Assembly (NCBI GenBank): GCA_017979445.1
Contig: CM030711.1
Coordinates: 38,742,757 to 38,806,756 of the forward strand
Length of the DNA: 64,000 bases
Origin: Akebia trifoliata
Lineage: Eukaryota > Streptophyta > Magnoliopsida > Ranunculales > Lardizabalaceae
Reading direction: 5' to 3'
In this document: in pieces, positions 35,024 through 46,132 of the stretch
Layout: each line of letters starts with the position of its first letter
Numbering within the stretch: the first letter of the stretch is position 1
The notes under the pieces: model-generated
Told to the model about the DNA's origin: nothing
Databases searched by the model: none
Seen by the model: only the letters and a program-made list of their open reading frames with translations
Made by a program: the position numbers and the translations under genes

Positions 35024-35666
35024 GCCACTCACCTTGTGGAGTGACTCTCGGGCCCACAAGGGGATCGACCTTATTAGGATTTCGTGCCACTCACCCCATA
35101 GAGTAACACTTGGGCCCTCAAAGGGATCGACTTTATTAGGATTTCGTGTCACTCACCTCATAGAGTATCACTCAGGCCCAAGGGGACCGACCTTATTAGG
35201 ATTTGTGCCACTCACCTCATAGAGTGATACTCGGGCCTACAAGGGGACTGAACTTATTAGGATTTCGTGCCACTCACTTCATAGAGTGACACTCGGGCCC
35301 ACAAGGGGACTGACCTTATTAGGATTCCTTGCCACTCACCTCATAGAGTGTCACTCAAGCCCAAAAGGACCGACCTTATTAGGATTTCATGACACTCACC
35401 TCATAGAGTGATACTCGGGCCCACAAAGGGACCGACCTTATTAGAATTTCGTGCTACTCACCCCATAGAATAATACTCAGGCCCACAAGGGGACCGAACT
35501 TATTAGGATTTCGTGCCACTCATTTCATAGAGTGATACTCGGGCCACAAGAGGACCGAACTTATTAGGATTTCGTGCCACTCATTTCATAGAGTGATACT
35601 TGGGCCCACAAGGGGACCGACCTTATTAGGATTTCATGCCACTCACCTCATAGAGTGACACTCGGG
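35024..35666 (+). repeat. Minisatellite, ~61-bp unit, about 10.5 copies
   Basis: The unit begins GCCACTCACCTCATAGAGTGA, continues CACTCGGGCCCACAAGGGG and ends ACCGACCTTATTAGGATTTC. CACTCA-type starts fall at about 35026, 35087, 35149, 35209, 35270, 35331, 35392, 35454, 35516, 35577 and 35640, so the period is 60-62 bp. Each unit holds a small hairpin (CACTCacctcataGAGTG). It lies between pol and the antisense gene inside the Ty3/gypsy element. Confidence 0.9.
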
Positions 35667-35815
35667 AGTAAAAATCTATAGGTATTTTTCCTCAAAGAAA
35701 TCTTGACAGGTGGCATAAAATCTTTTTTTTATATATGATATAACCAATATAACATTAATCCATGCCAATCGTAGAAAATAAACGAGTACTCTACCTTTTA
35801 TACTAAACTCAAGTC

Positions 35816-36330
35816 CTATTGAAAGTATCTTTTAAGGTTGAAAGCATTCCATGGTGAGTTGATTGGATCTCTTGTCATGGTCTTTAAGTAATATGCTCCC
35901 GCTTCCCCCATCTTGTCAATTACATACGAGGCTTTCCCAATTCTCGTCGAGCTTTCCGTTATTTGGCAGTTGTATACTCTGGAAGACTTTCCGTTATGTA
36001 GCTCTTCCGGGGGCTGCCGTATCAGGGGCCCATATCTTTGGCACTTGTCACATTTTTGCATGAATTTCTTGGCATCCATTTGCATATAAGGCTAGTAGTA
36101 CCCCTGCGTGAGTGCCTTATGTGCCAACGACCTCCCTCCCGAATGATTTCCACAAACCCCTTCATGTATTTCTTCGAGAATCAGTTGAGCTTCCTCCTGA
36201 TTGACGCATTTTAAGTGAGGTCCCCTGAAAGACATCTGAAAGAGCTCCCCTTCTATGAGGACGTATCTACCTGCTTTTCTTCTTAACTTTCAAGCTGCCT
36301 TCTTGTCCTTGGGGGCAACTCCTGACCTGA
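35816..36330 (-). pseudogene. Ty3/gypsy integrase remnant lacking the catalytic core
   Basis: Read on the minus strand: the zinc-binding HHCC domain (HEGVCGNHSGGRSLAHKAL, then MQKCDKCQRYGP). A few residues later (PPEELHNG) the sequence jumps to the C-terminal part: GKASYVIDKMGEAGAYYLK, then SPWNAFNLKRYFQ and a stop. The whole D,D-35-E core, normally about 150-200 residues, is absent. An internal stop follows QGYY. This copy cannot make a working integrase. Confidence 0.75.
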
Positions 36331-36429
36331 GGAAATTTACTATCTTGTCCATCCAACTTGAACCTGTGTTTATTGTCATGCAGTTTTCTCCCTTTTCCAG
36401 ATCAATACTTGCCCTAGCCTAGAATTCCA

Positions 36430-36860
36430 CGGGAATCGTTCAAACTTCTGATTCTCCGATCATTGACACTATGTATGCCAGTGAGTTTGTGTGGCGGTTG
36501 TTATCTCGAAAAATTCTAGATATCCTTACTTTTTCGAAATCGGCCAGTTATTTCTGGACAAGTTCTACATACATTGACATTCTATCGTCTTTTACTTGAA
36601 ACGTTCCTCTACACTGTCCAACCACAAGTTGGGAATCTGAATAAACTTGTAATTTTTTTTATCTTTAGTTTCCTGGCCATTTGCAATCCGTCGAGAACCA
36701 CTTCATATTCGGCTTCATTATTTGATGCTCCAAATCCTAGCTTGACTATTTTCTTTAGTCGGTCGTTGCTGGGAGTGATTAGCACCATTCCTGCTCCTGA
36801 CCAATGAAAATTTATGGACCCATCTGTGAACAATCTTCATCATGTTTCTAGGCTCATAGG
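36430..36860 (-). pseudogene. Second RNase H domain (archaeal-type) of the Ty3/gypsy element
   Basis: Minus strand: MFTDGSINFHWSGAGMVLI with the first catalytic Asp in TDGS, then SNNEAEYEVVLDGLQMARK with the Glu. Further on, in another frame, come YSDSQLVVGQ-type residues with the second Asp. It is separated from the RT-linked RNase H by a tether (ITKWAVVLGEFDHAFEPRSA, about 37030-36965). Two successive RNase H domains are characteristic of Tat-group elements. Confidence 0.65.
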
Positions 36861-37118
36861 ATTGGGTATTTTTTCTTTTGGTGGGTCCGCCTCCTCCTCT
36901 TCTTCCCAATTCGGATCCTCCATAGGGAAGTCAACAAGAAGGTCGGCAACTACTTGCCCTTTCTGTGCACTTCTTGGTTCAAAAGCATGGTCAAACTCTC
37001 CTAGTACAACGGCCCACTTAGTTATCCTCCTAGATTTTTTAGATTTGTGCAGGATCTCTCTTATCGGGTAATCGATTATGTTTCTGACCCTATGAGCTTG
37101 GAAATAAGGCCTGAGCTT

Positions 37119-38390
37119 TTATGTTGAATACACCAAGGCAAGGCAAATTTTCTCTGTTTGGCTATACTTCTTTTCTAATGTCCCTAGCATTTTACTGATG
37201 AAATAGATGGGCAACTCTTTTTTCCCTTCCGTCTTGAAAAGAATAGAACTTATTGTCGTCGGCGTTACCGCCAAATACATTCCCAAAGTTTCTTCTTCTT
37301 CTGGCTTGCTCAGTACTAGAGGCGACCCGAGATATGTCTTTAAGTTCTGGAATGCCTTCTCGCATTCTTCCGACAATATGAACCCTGTCCCCTTCTTTAA
37401 TAGTGAAAATAAGGGTCTGCACTTATCTGACGACCTTGACACAAATCTGCTGAGGGTAGTAATTCTTCCTGCTAACTTCTGTACTTGTTTCACGCTGGTC
37501 GGTGGGGCCATCTCCGTTAGTGCTCTTATTTGGTCTGGGTTGCCCTCTATCCCTCTTCTTGTGACCATGTACCCCAAAAACTTTCTAGAAGATACTCCAA
37601 ACGCACATTTCTTTGGGTTGAGGCGCATCTTATATTTTCTTAGGCGAGCAAATATGTCTTCTAGATGGTTCATATCATATTTCGCTTGCTTGCTTTTTAC
37701 CAGCATGTCATCAATATAAACCTTCATAATATCTCTTAATTTATCTTCAAACATGTTCGTAACCAGCCTTTGATATGTGGCCCCGACGTTTTTTAATCTG
37801 AATGGTATCACGGTATAGCAGAATAGTCCTTGTTCAGTGATAAAGGCTGTCTTCTCCTGGTCTTCCGGGGCCAACATGACTTGGTTATATCCCGAATACC
37901 CATCCATAAATGAGAGTCTCTCGTGTCCTATCGTTGCATTTACCAAGCGATCGATCCATGGAAGTGAAAATCCGTCCTTCGGGCATGCCTGATTTAAGTT
38001 AGTAAAATCAATGCACACCCTTACCTGACCATCCTTTTTTGGCATCGCTACAATGTTTGCAACCCATGTTGGGAATTGTACTTCTCTTATGAACCTGGCC
38101 TTCAGAAGCTTGGAGACTTCCTCATTTATGGCTTGTCGCAACCTCGGTGCCAACTTTCATGATTTTTACTAGATAGGTCGAAAGTTGGGATCTACATGCA
38201 GATGGTGGCTCGCTACCATTGGATCGATGCCGGGCATGTCCTCCAATGACCAGGCAAAGACATTCTTATTCTTTTTTAAGAATTCAATAATACTCTTTGA
38301 CTCTTCTTTCTTCATTTTTGACTCAATGAAGGTCAGATACATACCGTCCTCTCCCAAATCGACCTCCAATACCTGCTCCACTACGGACAC
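37119..38390 (-). pseudogene. Reverse transcriptase and first RNase H of the Ty3/gypsy element
   Basis: The upstream part (38390-38169) has NVFAWSLEDMPGIDP, the usual lead-in. The main 344-codon frame (38153-37119) contains SKLLKARFIREVQFPTWVAN, VRVCIDFTNLNQACPKD, FMDGYSGYNQV, and the catalytic box VYIDDMLVKSK. It then runs into the RNase H start (LPIYFISKMLGTLEKKYSQT). RT motifs look intact over this stretch, but a stop at about 38165 separates it from upstream pol and another at 37117 from downstream pol. Confidence 0.8.
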
Positions 38391-38471
38391 CCGACCGGTA
38401 GACTGGATGTTCTGTAATTGTTATTGGCCTTTTAGGCTGGCAGAGTTATTTTTTACCCTCTCGATTTTCCC

Positions 38472-38940
38472 CTAATGTTCCTTCTTCCTTCTATCTTTAA
38501 CTACACAAGAAAAATATTGCCGAGCCATTGTTTGATCTCCGCGAATCTCCATGGGCCCTTGCGAGGTTGGAAAACGCAAGACTTGATGAAACGTGGAAGG
38601 CACAGCCTGCATCGAGTAGATCCATCGTCTTCCGAGGATGGCGTTGTATGCTGAGTCTGAATTAACTACAACGAATCTGGTCATAATAACTTTCGGGACC
38701 AGCAGAAATGGGCAAGGTTATTTCTCCTATAGGCATTACTGAACTTCCATTAAAGCCGTAAACGTTGACATCAGATTGCTCCATTCCACCTAGCATACCC
38801 ATACGTTCAGCAGTTGACAAGAACAATATGTAGACTGCACTCCTTGCATCAATGAGTATTCTTCTCAGATCAACTGGGCCTACTTCTAGGGTAACTACCA
38901 AAGCATCGTTGTGAGGGTTGGATACCCCCTCTAAGTCCTC
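38472..38940 (-). pseudogene. Aspartic protease region of the Ty3/gypsy element
   Basis: Minus strand: VDLRRILIDARSAVYILF corresponds to the family pattern in which the middle should be DTGSS. Here it reads DARSA, so the glycine of the active-site loop is lost. Further on is YNAILGRRWI, the second conserved protease block. The frame shifts between the two blocks near 38670. Confidence 0.65.
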
Positions 38941-39257
38941 TAGAGTGAATACAGTTGCTTTGTTCTCCCATACTGACTCTAATACCCGAGCTACAACCGC
39001 TCCCTCTGTGACTTGATAAGCTTGTTGATCATGCTGTGCTTTCCTAATCTTTGATCATGGTGGAATCCCAGTCGATTTGTCTGTTGCTAGCTCTGCCACT
39101 ATTGTGTTCACCACTCTCCGACTTTATCGTCTTGGGCTGAAAGTCCTCATGGGGGTAGGGGAGGCAAATCTCGTCTCCTTCGTTCCTCCGTGGTTGTTGC
39201 TACATATCTCATGAGCTTTCCTATGTTAATCATGTCCTGAATGACATGCTTTAGTTT

Positions 39258-40580
39258 TCAATAGTTATTGGTCAGATGATCTTCTGCCTTGTGATACTCA
39301 TAATAGGGCATCCTCGGTCGCCCACGATAGTTCGGAGGTGCTAGTTTGAAACTTGGATCTTCGACGATGTGCCTTAATATCTTGGACGATCTTTCTATCA
39401 GCGGAGTTAAGATTCTCTTTGAATTCCACGTATTCCGGCTTGTGTGCTCCCTTGTTTTCCTCATTTCTAGTCCAATGCCTCCCTCATTTCTCCTCTTCCC
39501 TTGTTCCTCGACCGCTGATGGCACCGTGCTTGATGTCACCAAAGCTTCTCTAGATCTGCTCTTCAATGTCTTTTATAGAGTGATGAATTTTTCGACTACC
39601 ACGTAGAAATCTTCCATCCTATCTGGGGGATTTGTTACTAGCTTTTCATGCAACATGGTTCCCAGTATGATTGTGTTTACGTACGCCTAAACGACCATGC
39701 CATCATCTGGGTTCTCTATCGAAAGAAGTTGGCTTCTAAATCAAGCCATAAAATCCTGAACGCTCTCCTTTTCCTCCTATCACAAATAAAACAGGACATT
39801 GACTTTGAATTTCCTCCTCCTAATGTGGATGTACTGTGCTACGAAAATTTCCTCCAGTTGTTGGAAACTCCCGATCGTGCCCGACGGGAGACTCTAAAAC
39901 CAAGAAAGTGCTCCTGACCTCAGGGTGGTAGGAAACAATTTGCAAATCAACGTATCATCTCCTTCATGCAAGATCATCATGTTTCTGTAATGCATAACGT
40001 GCTTCACAGGATCTCTAGTCCCGTCGAAGGAGTCGAACTTTGGCATATGGAACTTTTTAGACAGTACGACATTCCTAATCGTTGCGGAGAACGGGGACGT
40101 CCTTAGATCTCTAACGACTGTCTGGGCGAGCCTCCCAACTTGTCCTTGTCTAACAGCATCTTCCTTCCTGCGCTTAAGAATATCTTCCACTTCCCCTATT
40201 GTGAGGGGATTCGGTAGTGCGCCTTGCTCTGTGATGGCATGGTTCCCTTCGCTTCTTACCTCGGGGTCGTGGTCTCTTGAATACTGGCTTCCCTCTCTTC
40301 CAGTTCCTCCATTATTTCCCGATTCTTCTCCCCTCTGTTGTTTCAACCGTTCGTTTTCCCTTCTCGATTCCTGGATCTCTTCCGATTGACAGTCCAAGTA
40401 TCGCTGCATGTCCTCCCTTATCTGTGCTAGTAACTATTAGATGCCTATTGCCGTGGCATCGCCCTGCTCACCTTGGGAATGTTCTCTTTCCGCTGCCCTC
40501 GCTAGCTCAGCATTCTCAACAACTCCTGCTGGATTAACCCTAGCTGCCACCCTTCTGCCCATGTTTCTAGTGTTGGCCAT
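39258..40580 (-). pseudogene. gag of the Ty3/gypsy element
   Basis: Probable start at 40580 (MANTRNMGRRVAARVNPAG). A stop at about 40438 is followed by a second frame (40409-39894) with a charged coiled region and the retrotransposon gag core: FHMPKFDSFDGTRDPVKHV, then KLFPTTLRSGALSWF. A third frame (39566-39258) has a basic segment and ends near a YEYHKAEDHLTNNY block. Several frame breaks lie between 39560 and 39900. A typical gag of this group is a single frame, so this one is degraded. Confidence 0.7.
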
Positions 40581-40606
40581 GTGTGCGTCGTGTTCCTTCC
40601 TATCGT

Positions 40607-40626
40607 TTCCTACGGACGGCGCCAAT
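40607..40626 (-). other. Primer binding site of the Ty3/gypsy element
   Basis: Just inside the 5' LTR, the minus strand reads (AT)TGGCGCCGTCCGTAGG. The first ten bases, TGGCGCCGTC or close to it, match the complement of a plant tRNA 3' end, best fit tRNA-Asp from memory, and are typical of Tat/Athila elements. Confidence 0.5.
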
Positions 40627-41118
40627 TGTGGATTTTGATTTTTCCGCAACAATTGAACGTCGATCAATCTTCAGAGTTGGCTCCCGTTTCGAGGTTATCC
40701 CCACTTTATTCCATCCCCTTTCCTGAAAAGAAAAGCCTACGATGTCAAAGTTAGATATATTCAAAGAATATTGCTTCTCTCTTTTCTCTTTTTATCAGAG
40801 TCGGTTTCCTTTCATACCTTTGCTATGTATTGTTCTTCCCTTTTATAGAGCATTCTCTTCCTTTTTTTACGTGTATATTCTTATCTACTTTCCTTCTTTG
40901 AAAAAGGTAAACGCTTAATCCCTTGAAGTTAGGGATTTCCCTAATTTATTACATTCAGATCCCAAAATTCCAGGGATTTATGCGTCATTTCCTTTTGAGC
41001 CGTTATTCTATTAGATTGTATTCGACCCATCTTAATTCAGGAGGGGGAAAAACCGAGCCATGAGATGCTTCCAACCTATCGTGCCCTCTCTTGTGGTTGA
41101 GGAATTTATTCCTCCACA
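40627..41118 (-). repeat. 5' LTR of the Ty3/gypsy element
   Basis: 492 bp, pairing with 31959-32449. TGTGGA...TCCACA ends. Confidence 0.85.
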
Positions 41119-42379
41119 ATTATTATTTTTTAATTATGAGTCCATTAATTTGAACTTCAAATAAAGAGGAACCAAAACCCATAAAAGTTAAAGGCTCCAA
41201 AACCCAAACCGACCCATTTGACACCTTAATCCAACCATAGTTACTTTTCATAGCCACGCAAAAAAGTGTTTTCTCATGCATTGGACATGAAAACCCACAA
41301 CCAAAAAGCCAAACACCTGACGCTTATTTAAGATGGTTGACTCTTCAAATGTTATTAAGTAGTTAAACTACCATCAAGGGTAATTATAAAAGCACCCCAT
41401 GAAATAACATGAGCAACCCACACCATAACCAAATTATTGTCTTATATGGGTTAAAAGTTTTTGGAATGAGCTGATTTTTGGTGATGGTGATATCTATGAT
41501 GAGGAGATAATCCTCACCAAAAAACAACCCATTCCGAAACTTCTAGTCCCATTAAAATAAATTCAAGAACCATAAATTGTTCATTTTTTTCGTAAATCAA
41601 TTTTGATGGGGATAGAAGTTTTGGAATGGACTGATTGGTTGATCTCCTCATCATGGAAATCATCCTCGCTAAAAATCAGCTCATCCCGAAAAACAAAACA
41701 ATTCGACTTTGGTGTGGGTAGCCCTTATTAATTCGTGGGGTGCTTTTATAATAACCAACCATGAAATGGGAGGTTAATATTCAAAAGTAACACTTCTGGC
41801 CTACTTTAATGTGGAATATTCAATAGCAGTCCTTATTTATTTTTTTTTACTTTGCAAAATTCCAAATCTCAGTAATTAGTTGTAGGTCCTATGAGCCCTA
41901 CCCCTAACATGAAATATTTAATAGTAATCCATATATTTTGAAAAAAAATGTTTTAAGTGACTTGAAAATTGAAATAATACATCAAGTATCACAACTTGAG
42001 GAGGAAGTATGAAAAAAAAAGGAAAATCGATGGTTCTCAGAATACATAGTGCTACTGCAATTGTTATTTTGAGTCACTGAGTGTGAAGCTCCGTATTTTG
42101 TTGTTGAATTTGTGGGTTGTCTTAGTTCGAATTTGAATTGGTCGTTCGCTACTACTGAATGAAACCAACTTATATAGCAGTGTTAGGGTTAGGCTTGGCC
42201 AATTCAGGGTATTAATTGAGCCCGTTGACCTGCTTACCTAGCTCAAACCTAGGCTAGGTCTATCAATTGAGCCCACATAGTAGGGTCAGACTGAATATTT
42301 TTAATTTTCAACTCGTTAAATCCAAGTCAAGTTGGGGCCTAACAATGCCCAATTTGGCCGAATCCATTCATATATTTGA
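41119..42379. other. Intergenic DNA upstream of the receptor kinase
   Basis: Apart from the MITE at 41437-41700 I see only a stretch (about 41750-41830) that recalls the 17750/29205 dispersed repeat. No gene is supported. Confidence 0.5.
41437..41700. mobile_element. Foldback MITE, family 1, copy 4
   Basis: Left end TTGTCTTATATGGGTTAAAAG, identical over 16 bases to the copy at 2085. Paired GAGCTGATTTTTGGTGATGG and ATCATCCTCG...AAAATCAGCTCAT modules follow. Confidence 0.65.
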
Positions 42380-42867
42380 AGTATTTATATTATGTATAGA
42401 TAGATGTATAATTTTCTAACAAAAATAGCTAAAGTATATTATAAATAATAATAAATAAATAAAAGGTCCCCTTATCATCTCTAATCCTTTTTTATTTTTT
42501 CTTTTTCAATTAGAAATTTGTCCTACTTTGATGAAAGACAATATCAAATAATTCCAAATGAATAACAAAAATAGCATTAATTTATATATATTTTTTTAAT
42601 CTTCAAGTATTTGGGTCAAGTACGGGTCGGGTCAATCCCAAGGTCAAAGTTGGCGGTTCAAAAAAAAACCTAGACACCTGCTAGGTACGAAGAGGTTTTA
42701 CTTTTCAAATGCAAGTGGTTTGACCATCATAACATGAAATATTCGACAACAATTTTTTTTTTTTTTTAAATTGTACAAAAAATTTAATCGATACAAAAAT
42801 ACACCACCTTGCTTGCTTAGCAAAACAAAAAACAAAAATGCTTGTGTGCCCGAGATCGGAAACCCCT
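42380..42867 (+). promoter_or_regulatory. Receptor kinase promoter and 5' leader, shared with the duplicated blocks
   Basis: The region resembles 5380-5986 (copy A) and 24270-24500 (copy B). A TTTATATATATTT stretch at about 42579-42591 could serve as a TATA box. An in-frame ATG at 42838 lies in the leader. Confidence 0.4.
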
Positions 42868-45800
42868 ATGGAGGGCACCCGCTATGCACTTTTCTTCCTT
42901 CTCCTCAGTTATTCATTCATCGTGAACAATGCCGATGTTAGTAGTACAGAAAGAGAAGCCCTTGTCACCTTCAAACGTTTAGTCTCCGATCCTCAAAATA
43001 CTCTCTTGGGATGGAACCATAGTACATCTATCTGCAATTGGCTTGGCATATCATGCACCAATAACTCAAACCCCCGTGTCCAATCACTTCAGCTTGGAGG
43101 ATTCGGTCTGTCCGGTACCATTCCTCCTCAACTCTCTAATCTCAGCTCCCTCAAAATTCTTGACCTTTCCAACAACCTCTTCCATGGCCCAATTCCTCAA
43201 GAGTTTGGCCATCTCTCTCTCCTACAACGTCTCATCCTCTCCAACAATTCTATTGATAGTATCATCCCCACTACACTCTCTCATTGCTCTAACCTCCGAC
43301 GAGTCAATCTCTCATATAACCGATTACTCGGGAACCTTCCCTCTCAGTTGGGTTTTTTAAAGAAGCTCGAACGTCTCAACGTTGCAGTAAATAATCTTAG
43401 TGGTTCAATCCCTCCTTCATTTGGAAATCTCTCCTCTCTTACTCATCTCTACCTCTCACGAAACCAATTCTCCGGCACAATTCCAAATGAATTGGGTCGT
43501 CTCCGAAAAATTCTCATTCTTCATCTCTCTCAAAACAATCTAACTGGAGACATACCTCATTCAATCTATAACATCTCCTCTATGATCATGTTCTCCGTAA
43601 CGGAAAATGAGCTCGTAGGAAAGCTACCACATGACATGATGCTTGCTCTTCCCAATCTCAAGGAACTCTATATATCCCGAAATAACCTCACGGGACCTAT
43701 ACCAAGTTCTTTATCCAATGCATCAACAATTCAATTCCTCGATTTAGGTTCAAATCGATTTGAAGGTGTAATCCCTTCACTTGGTAACCTGAAAAATCTC
43801 AATTTTCTGAATCTAGGCATGAATCTTCTGTCTTCTACCACAGAAATGAACCGTCAAGTATTCGATTCACTCACTAATTGCACCCATTTGGAGGTTATCA
43901 TACTAGCTTTCAACCAACTAGCAGGAGAGCTTCCAATTACGACAGCCAATCTATCGACCCATCTTCGAGAAATTTGTTTAGAAAATAACTACTATCTTTC
44001 CGGGGGCTTCCCTATAGGAATGGAGAACTATCGGAACCTCAGAGTCTTGGCTCTGCAGCAAAATTCTTTCCGAGGCTTAGTACCCAACTCCATAGGACTA
44101 CTTAAAAATTTAAACAGATTTTCCCTGCAACAGAACATGTTCTTTGGAGAAATACCGAACAGCTTCAGCAATCTTACTCGGCTTTTTCAGCTTACCATGG
44201 GAGCTAATCAGTTTTCCGGAAGAATTCCTGAGAGTATAGGTGACTGTCAGAATCTGAACTTATTGGGTCTCGCCAAGAACAGATTGAATGGAAGCATTCC
44301 AACAAAGATTTTCGGACTCTCAAATTTACATGAGCTGCGTTTGGGTGGGAATGCTTTAAGTGGTTCTTTGCCCATTGAAGTAGGAAAGTTGTCGCAGTTG
44401 GGATTCCTGGATACTTCAGATAACGAGCTGTCCGGCAATATTCCAGAAGCCATCGATGGCTGTTCGAGCTTGGTTACACTTATCATGGCTAAGAACAAAC
44501 TCAACGGCTCAATCCCAAATTCAATGGGACGATTAGCAGCTCTAGAAACCTTGAATCTTTCATTAAATGATCTTTCAGGACAGATCCCAAATGGTTTACA
44601 GAATCTTCGGGTTTTGAAGAGCTTGAATCTTTCTTTCAATGATTTGGAAGGACTTGTACCACGAGAAGGAATCTTCGCGAAAATTAGCTGGAATTCTCTT
44701 CAAGGAAATAATAAGCTTTGCAGTGGGGATCAAGAGATGACGGAGAAACTGAAACTCCCTACATGTGCAATTAAAAAGAAGCAAAATATATCAATTGCAT
44801 TCAAGATCATTGTCCCTATAGTTAGCTTTATTGCACTAATTTGTGTTTCTTCATGTTTGATATGGGTATTGGTTGTACAAAAGAAAAAGAAACGGAAGAG
44901 AGAATCAAAGGGAAGTAAATTTTCTCCATCTTACAAAGGGAGACCACAGAAGATATCGTACGAAGAGATTCTGTCTGCAACCAATAATTTTGCATCAGAA
45001 AATCTAATAGGAAAGGGAGGGTTTGGTTCGGTTTACAGAGGAATCAGCAGTGACGGTGACGATGACGGTGAAGGTGACCAAAGTCGGAAAACCATCATTG
45101 CAATCAAGATTCTCGACCTAAAACAAAGCAAAGCTTCTAAGAGCTTCACAGCAGAATGTGAAGTTCTAAAGAATGTTCGGCATCGAAACCTTGTAAAGGT
45201 CATCACCTCATGCTCAAGCATCGATCACAGAGGAGAAGAATTCAAGGCCTTGATTATGGAGTTCATGTCTAATGGAAGCCTAGAGAAGTGGTTGTATCCA
45301 GACGACCCTGAGTCTGGGCTAAGGTTGAACTTGATGAAGAGACTGAACATTGCCATAGATGTAGCTTCTGCCATGGATTATCTGCACCATGACTGTGAAC
45401 CACCTATTGTTCACTGTGATCTTAAACCTGGCAATGTCCTTTTGGACGAAGACATGATTGCTCATGTAGGGGATTTCGGACTCGCAAGGATTCTCTCTTG
45501 TAATAATCCTTTACAGGATCAGAGTAGTACAATTGGAGTGATGGGTTCCACTGGCTACATTGCTCCAGGTATCAAACTATACTATTAGACAAACCCATGA
45601 AAAAAAAACGTTATTTTGTGAGAGCTACTATTGGCACCCCAACTTTTACTAATTACACCCCAATTAAAAATAAACAAAATAAGTATCTGATATTCTAATG
45701 TTTTGTTTTGGTTTCCTAGAATACGGACTGGGCAGTAATGCTTCGACAAGCGGGGATGTCTACAGCTATGGAATTCTACTGCTAGAGATATTTACAGGAA

Positions 45801-46132
45801 GGAAACCCACAGACGAGATGTTTCGAGATGGTCTAGACCTGAATATATTTGCATCTTCTGTGGACAAGAATCGAATTAGGGAAATCATTGACTCGAGAAT
45901 CTTTGATAACAATAATGGTTCAGATTACGACAGCAGCAATAACAACTATAGTGTTTCCACAACCAGTAGTAGCAGCTCTACAAGTAACTGGAAAAGTAGA
46001 GAAGATGAGTGTTTCGCTTCCGTGATAAGAGTGGGCCTGGCTTGTGCAGCAGACATACCAAAAGCCCGTTTAACCATGAGAGAAACTCTTACAAAGATGC
46101 ATGAGATCAAAGGAACTTTGTTAGAATTGTGA
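42868..46132 (+). CDS. LRR receptor-like kinase, subfamily XII (FLS2/EFR/XA21 type), non-RD
   Basis: A plasma-membrane receptor kinase whose family senses microbial or self peptides in pattern-triggered immunity. Exon 1 runs to 45568 and exon 2 is 45720-46132; the intron of 151 bp (CAG|GTATC...TTTCCTAG|AA) sits in the APE motif, as usual in this subfamily. From 42868 the product is 1,037 aa; an in-frame ATG at 42838 would add ten residues. I prefer 42868 because the relic at 5987 starts at the same residue. Order: signal peptide (1-23), LRR cap with CNWLGISC, about 21 LRRs (70-610), membrane span (~645-668), basic stop-transfer KKKKRKR, kinase (~705-1037). IGKGGFGSVY, catalytic Lys747, HCDLKPGN (Asp851, Cys instead of Arg, hence non-RD), GDFGLA, APEYGLG. 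Oddities: an Asp/Gly-rich insert (DGDDDGEGDQ) before the catalytic Lys and a Ser/Asn-rich insert in the C-lobe. No frame damage seen. Ligand unknown. Confidence 0.88.

Larger units (their letters stand above)
31959..41118 (-). mobile_element. Full-length Ty3/gypsy retrotransposon, Tat-like, 9.16 kb
   Basis: Two LTRs (31959-32449 and 40627-41118), each with TGTGGA...TCCACA ends, bound a minus-strand gag-pol. Target duplication: ACTAT before the left LTR (31954-31958) and ATTAT after the right one (41119-41123), one mismatch in five. Reading on the minus strand: 5' LTR, primer site, gag, protease, RT, RNase H, a tether, a second RNase H, integrase remnant, a 61-bp minisatellite, an antisense gene, polypurine tract and 3' LTR. 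A second (archaeal-type) RNase H and an antisense gene between pol and the 3' LTR are known features of the Tat/Retand/Ogre group. Frames are broken at several points, so the copy is defective, although its LTRs are still very similar. Confidence 0.85.

Noticed and set aside
35024..35666. CRISPR-like array of regular repeats
   Set aside because: Repeats are contiguous with no unique spacers and lie inside a plant retrotransposon; this is a minisatellite.
37207..37719. 170-codon plus-strand frame
   Set aside because: Opposite strand of the Ty3/gypsy reverse transcriptase, with no protein-family features of its own.
44247..44639. 130-codon minus-strand frame
   Set aside because: Shadow of the LRR repeats of the receptor kinase.
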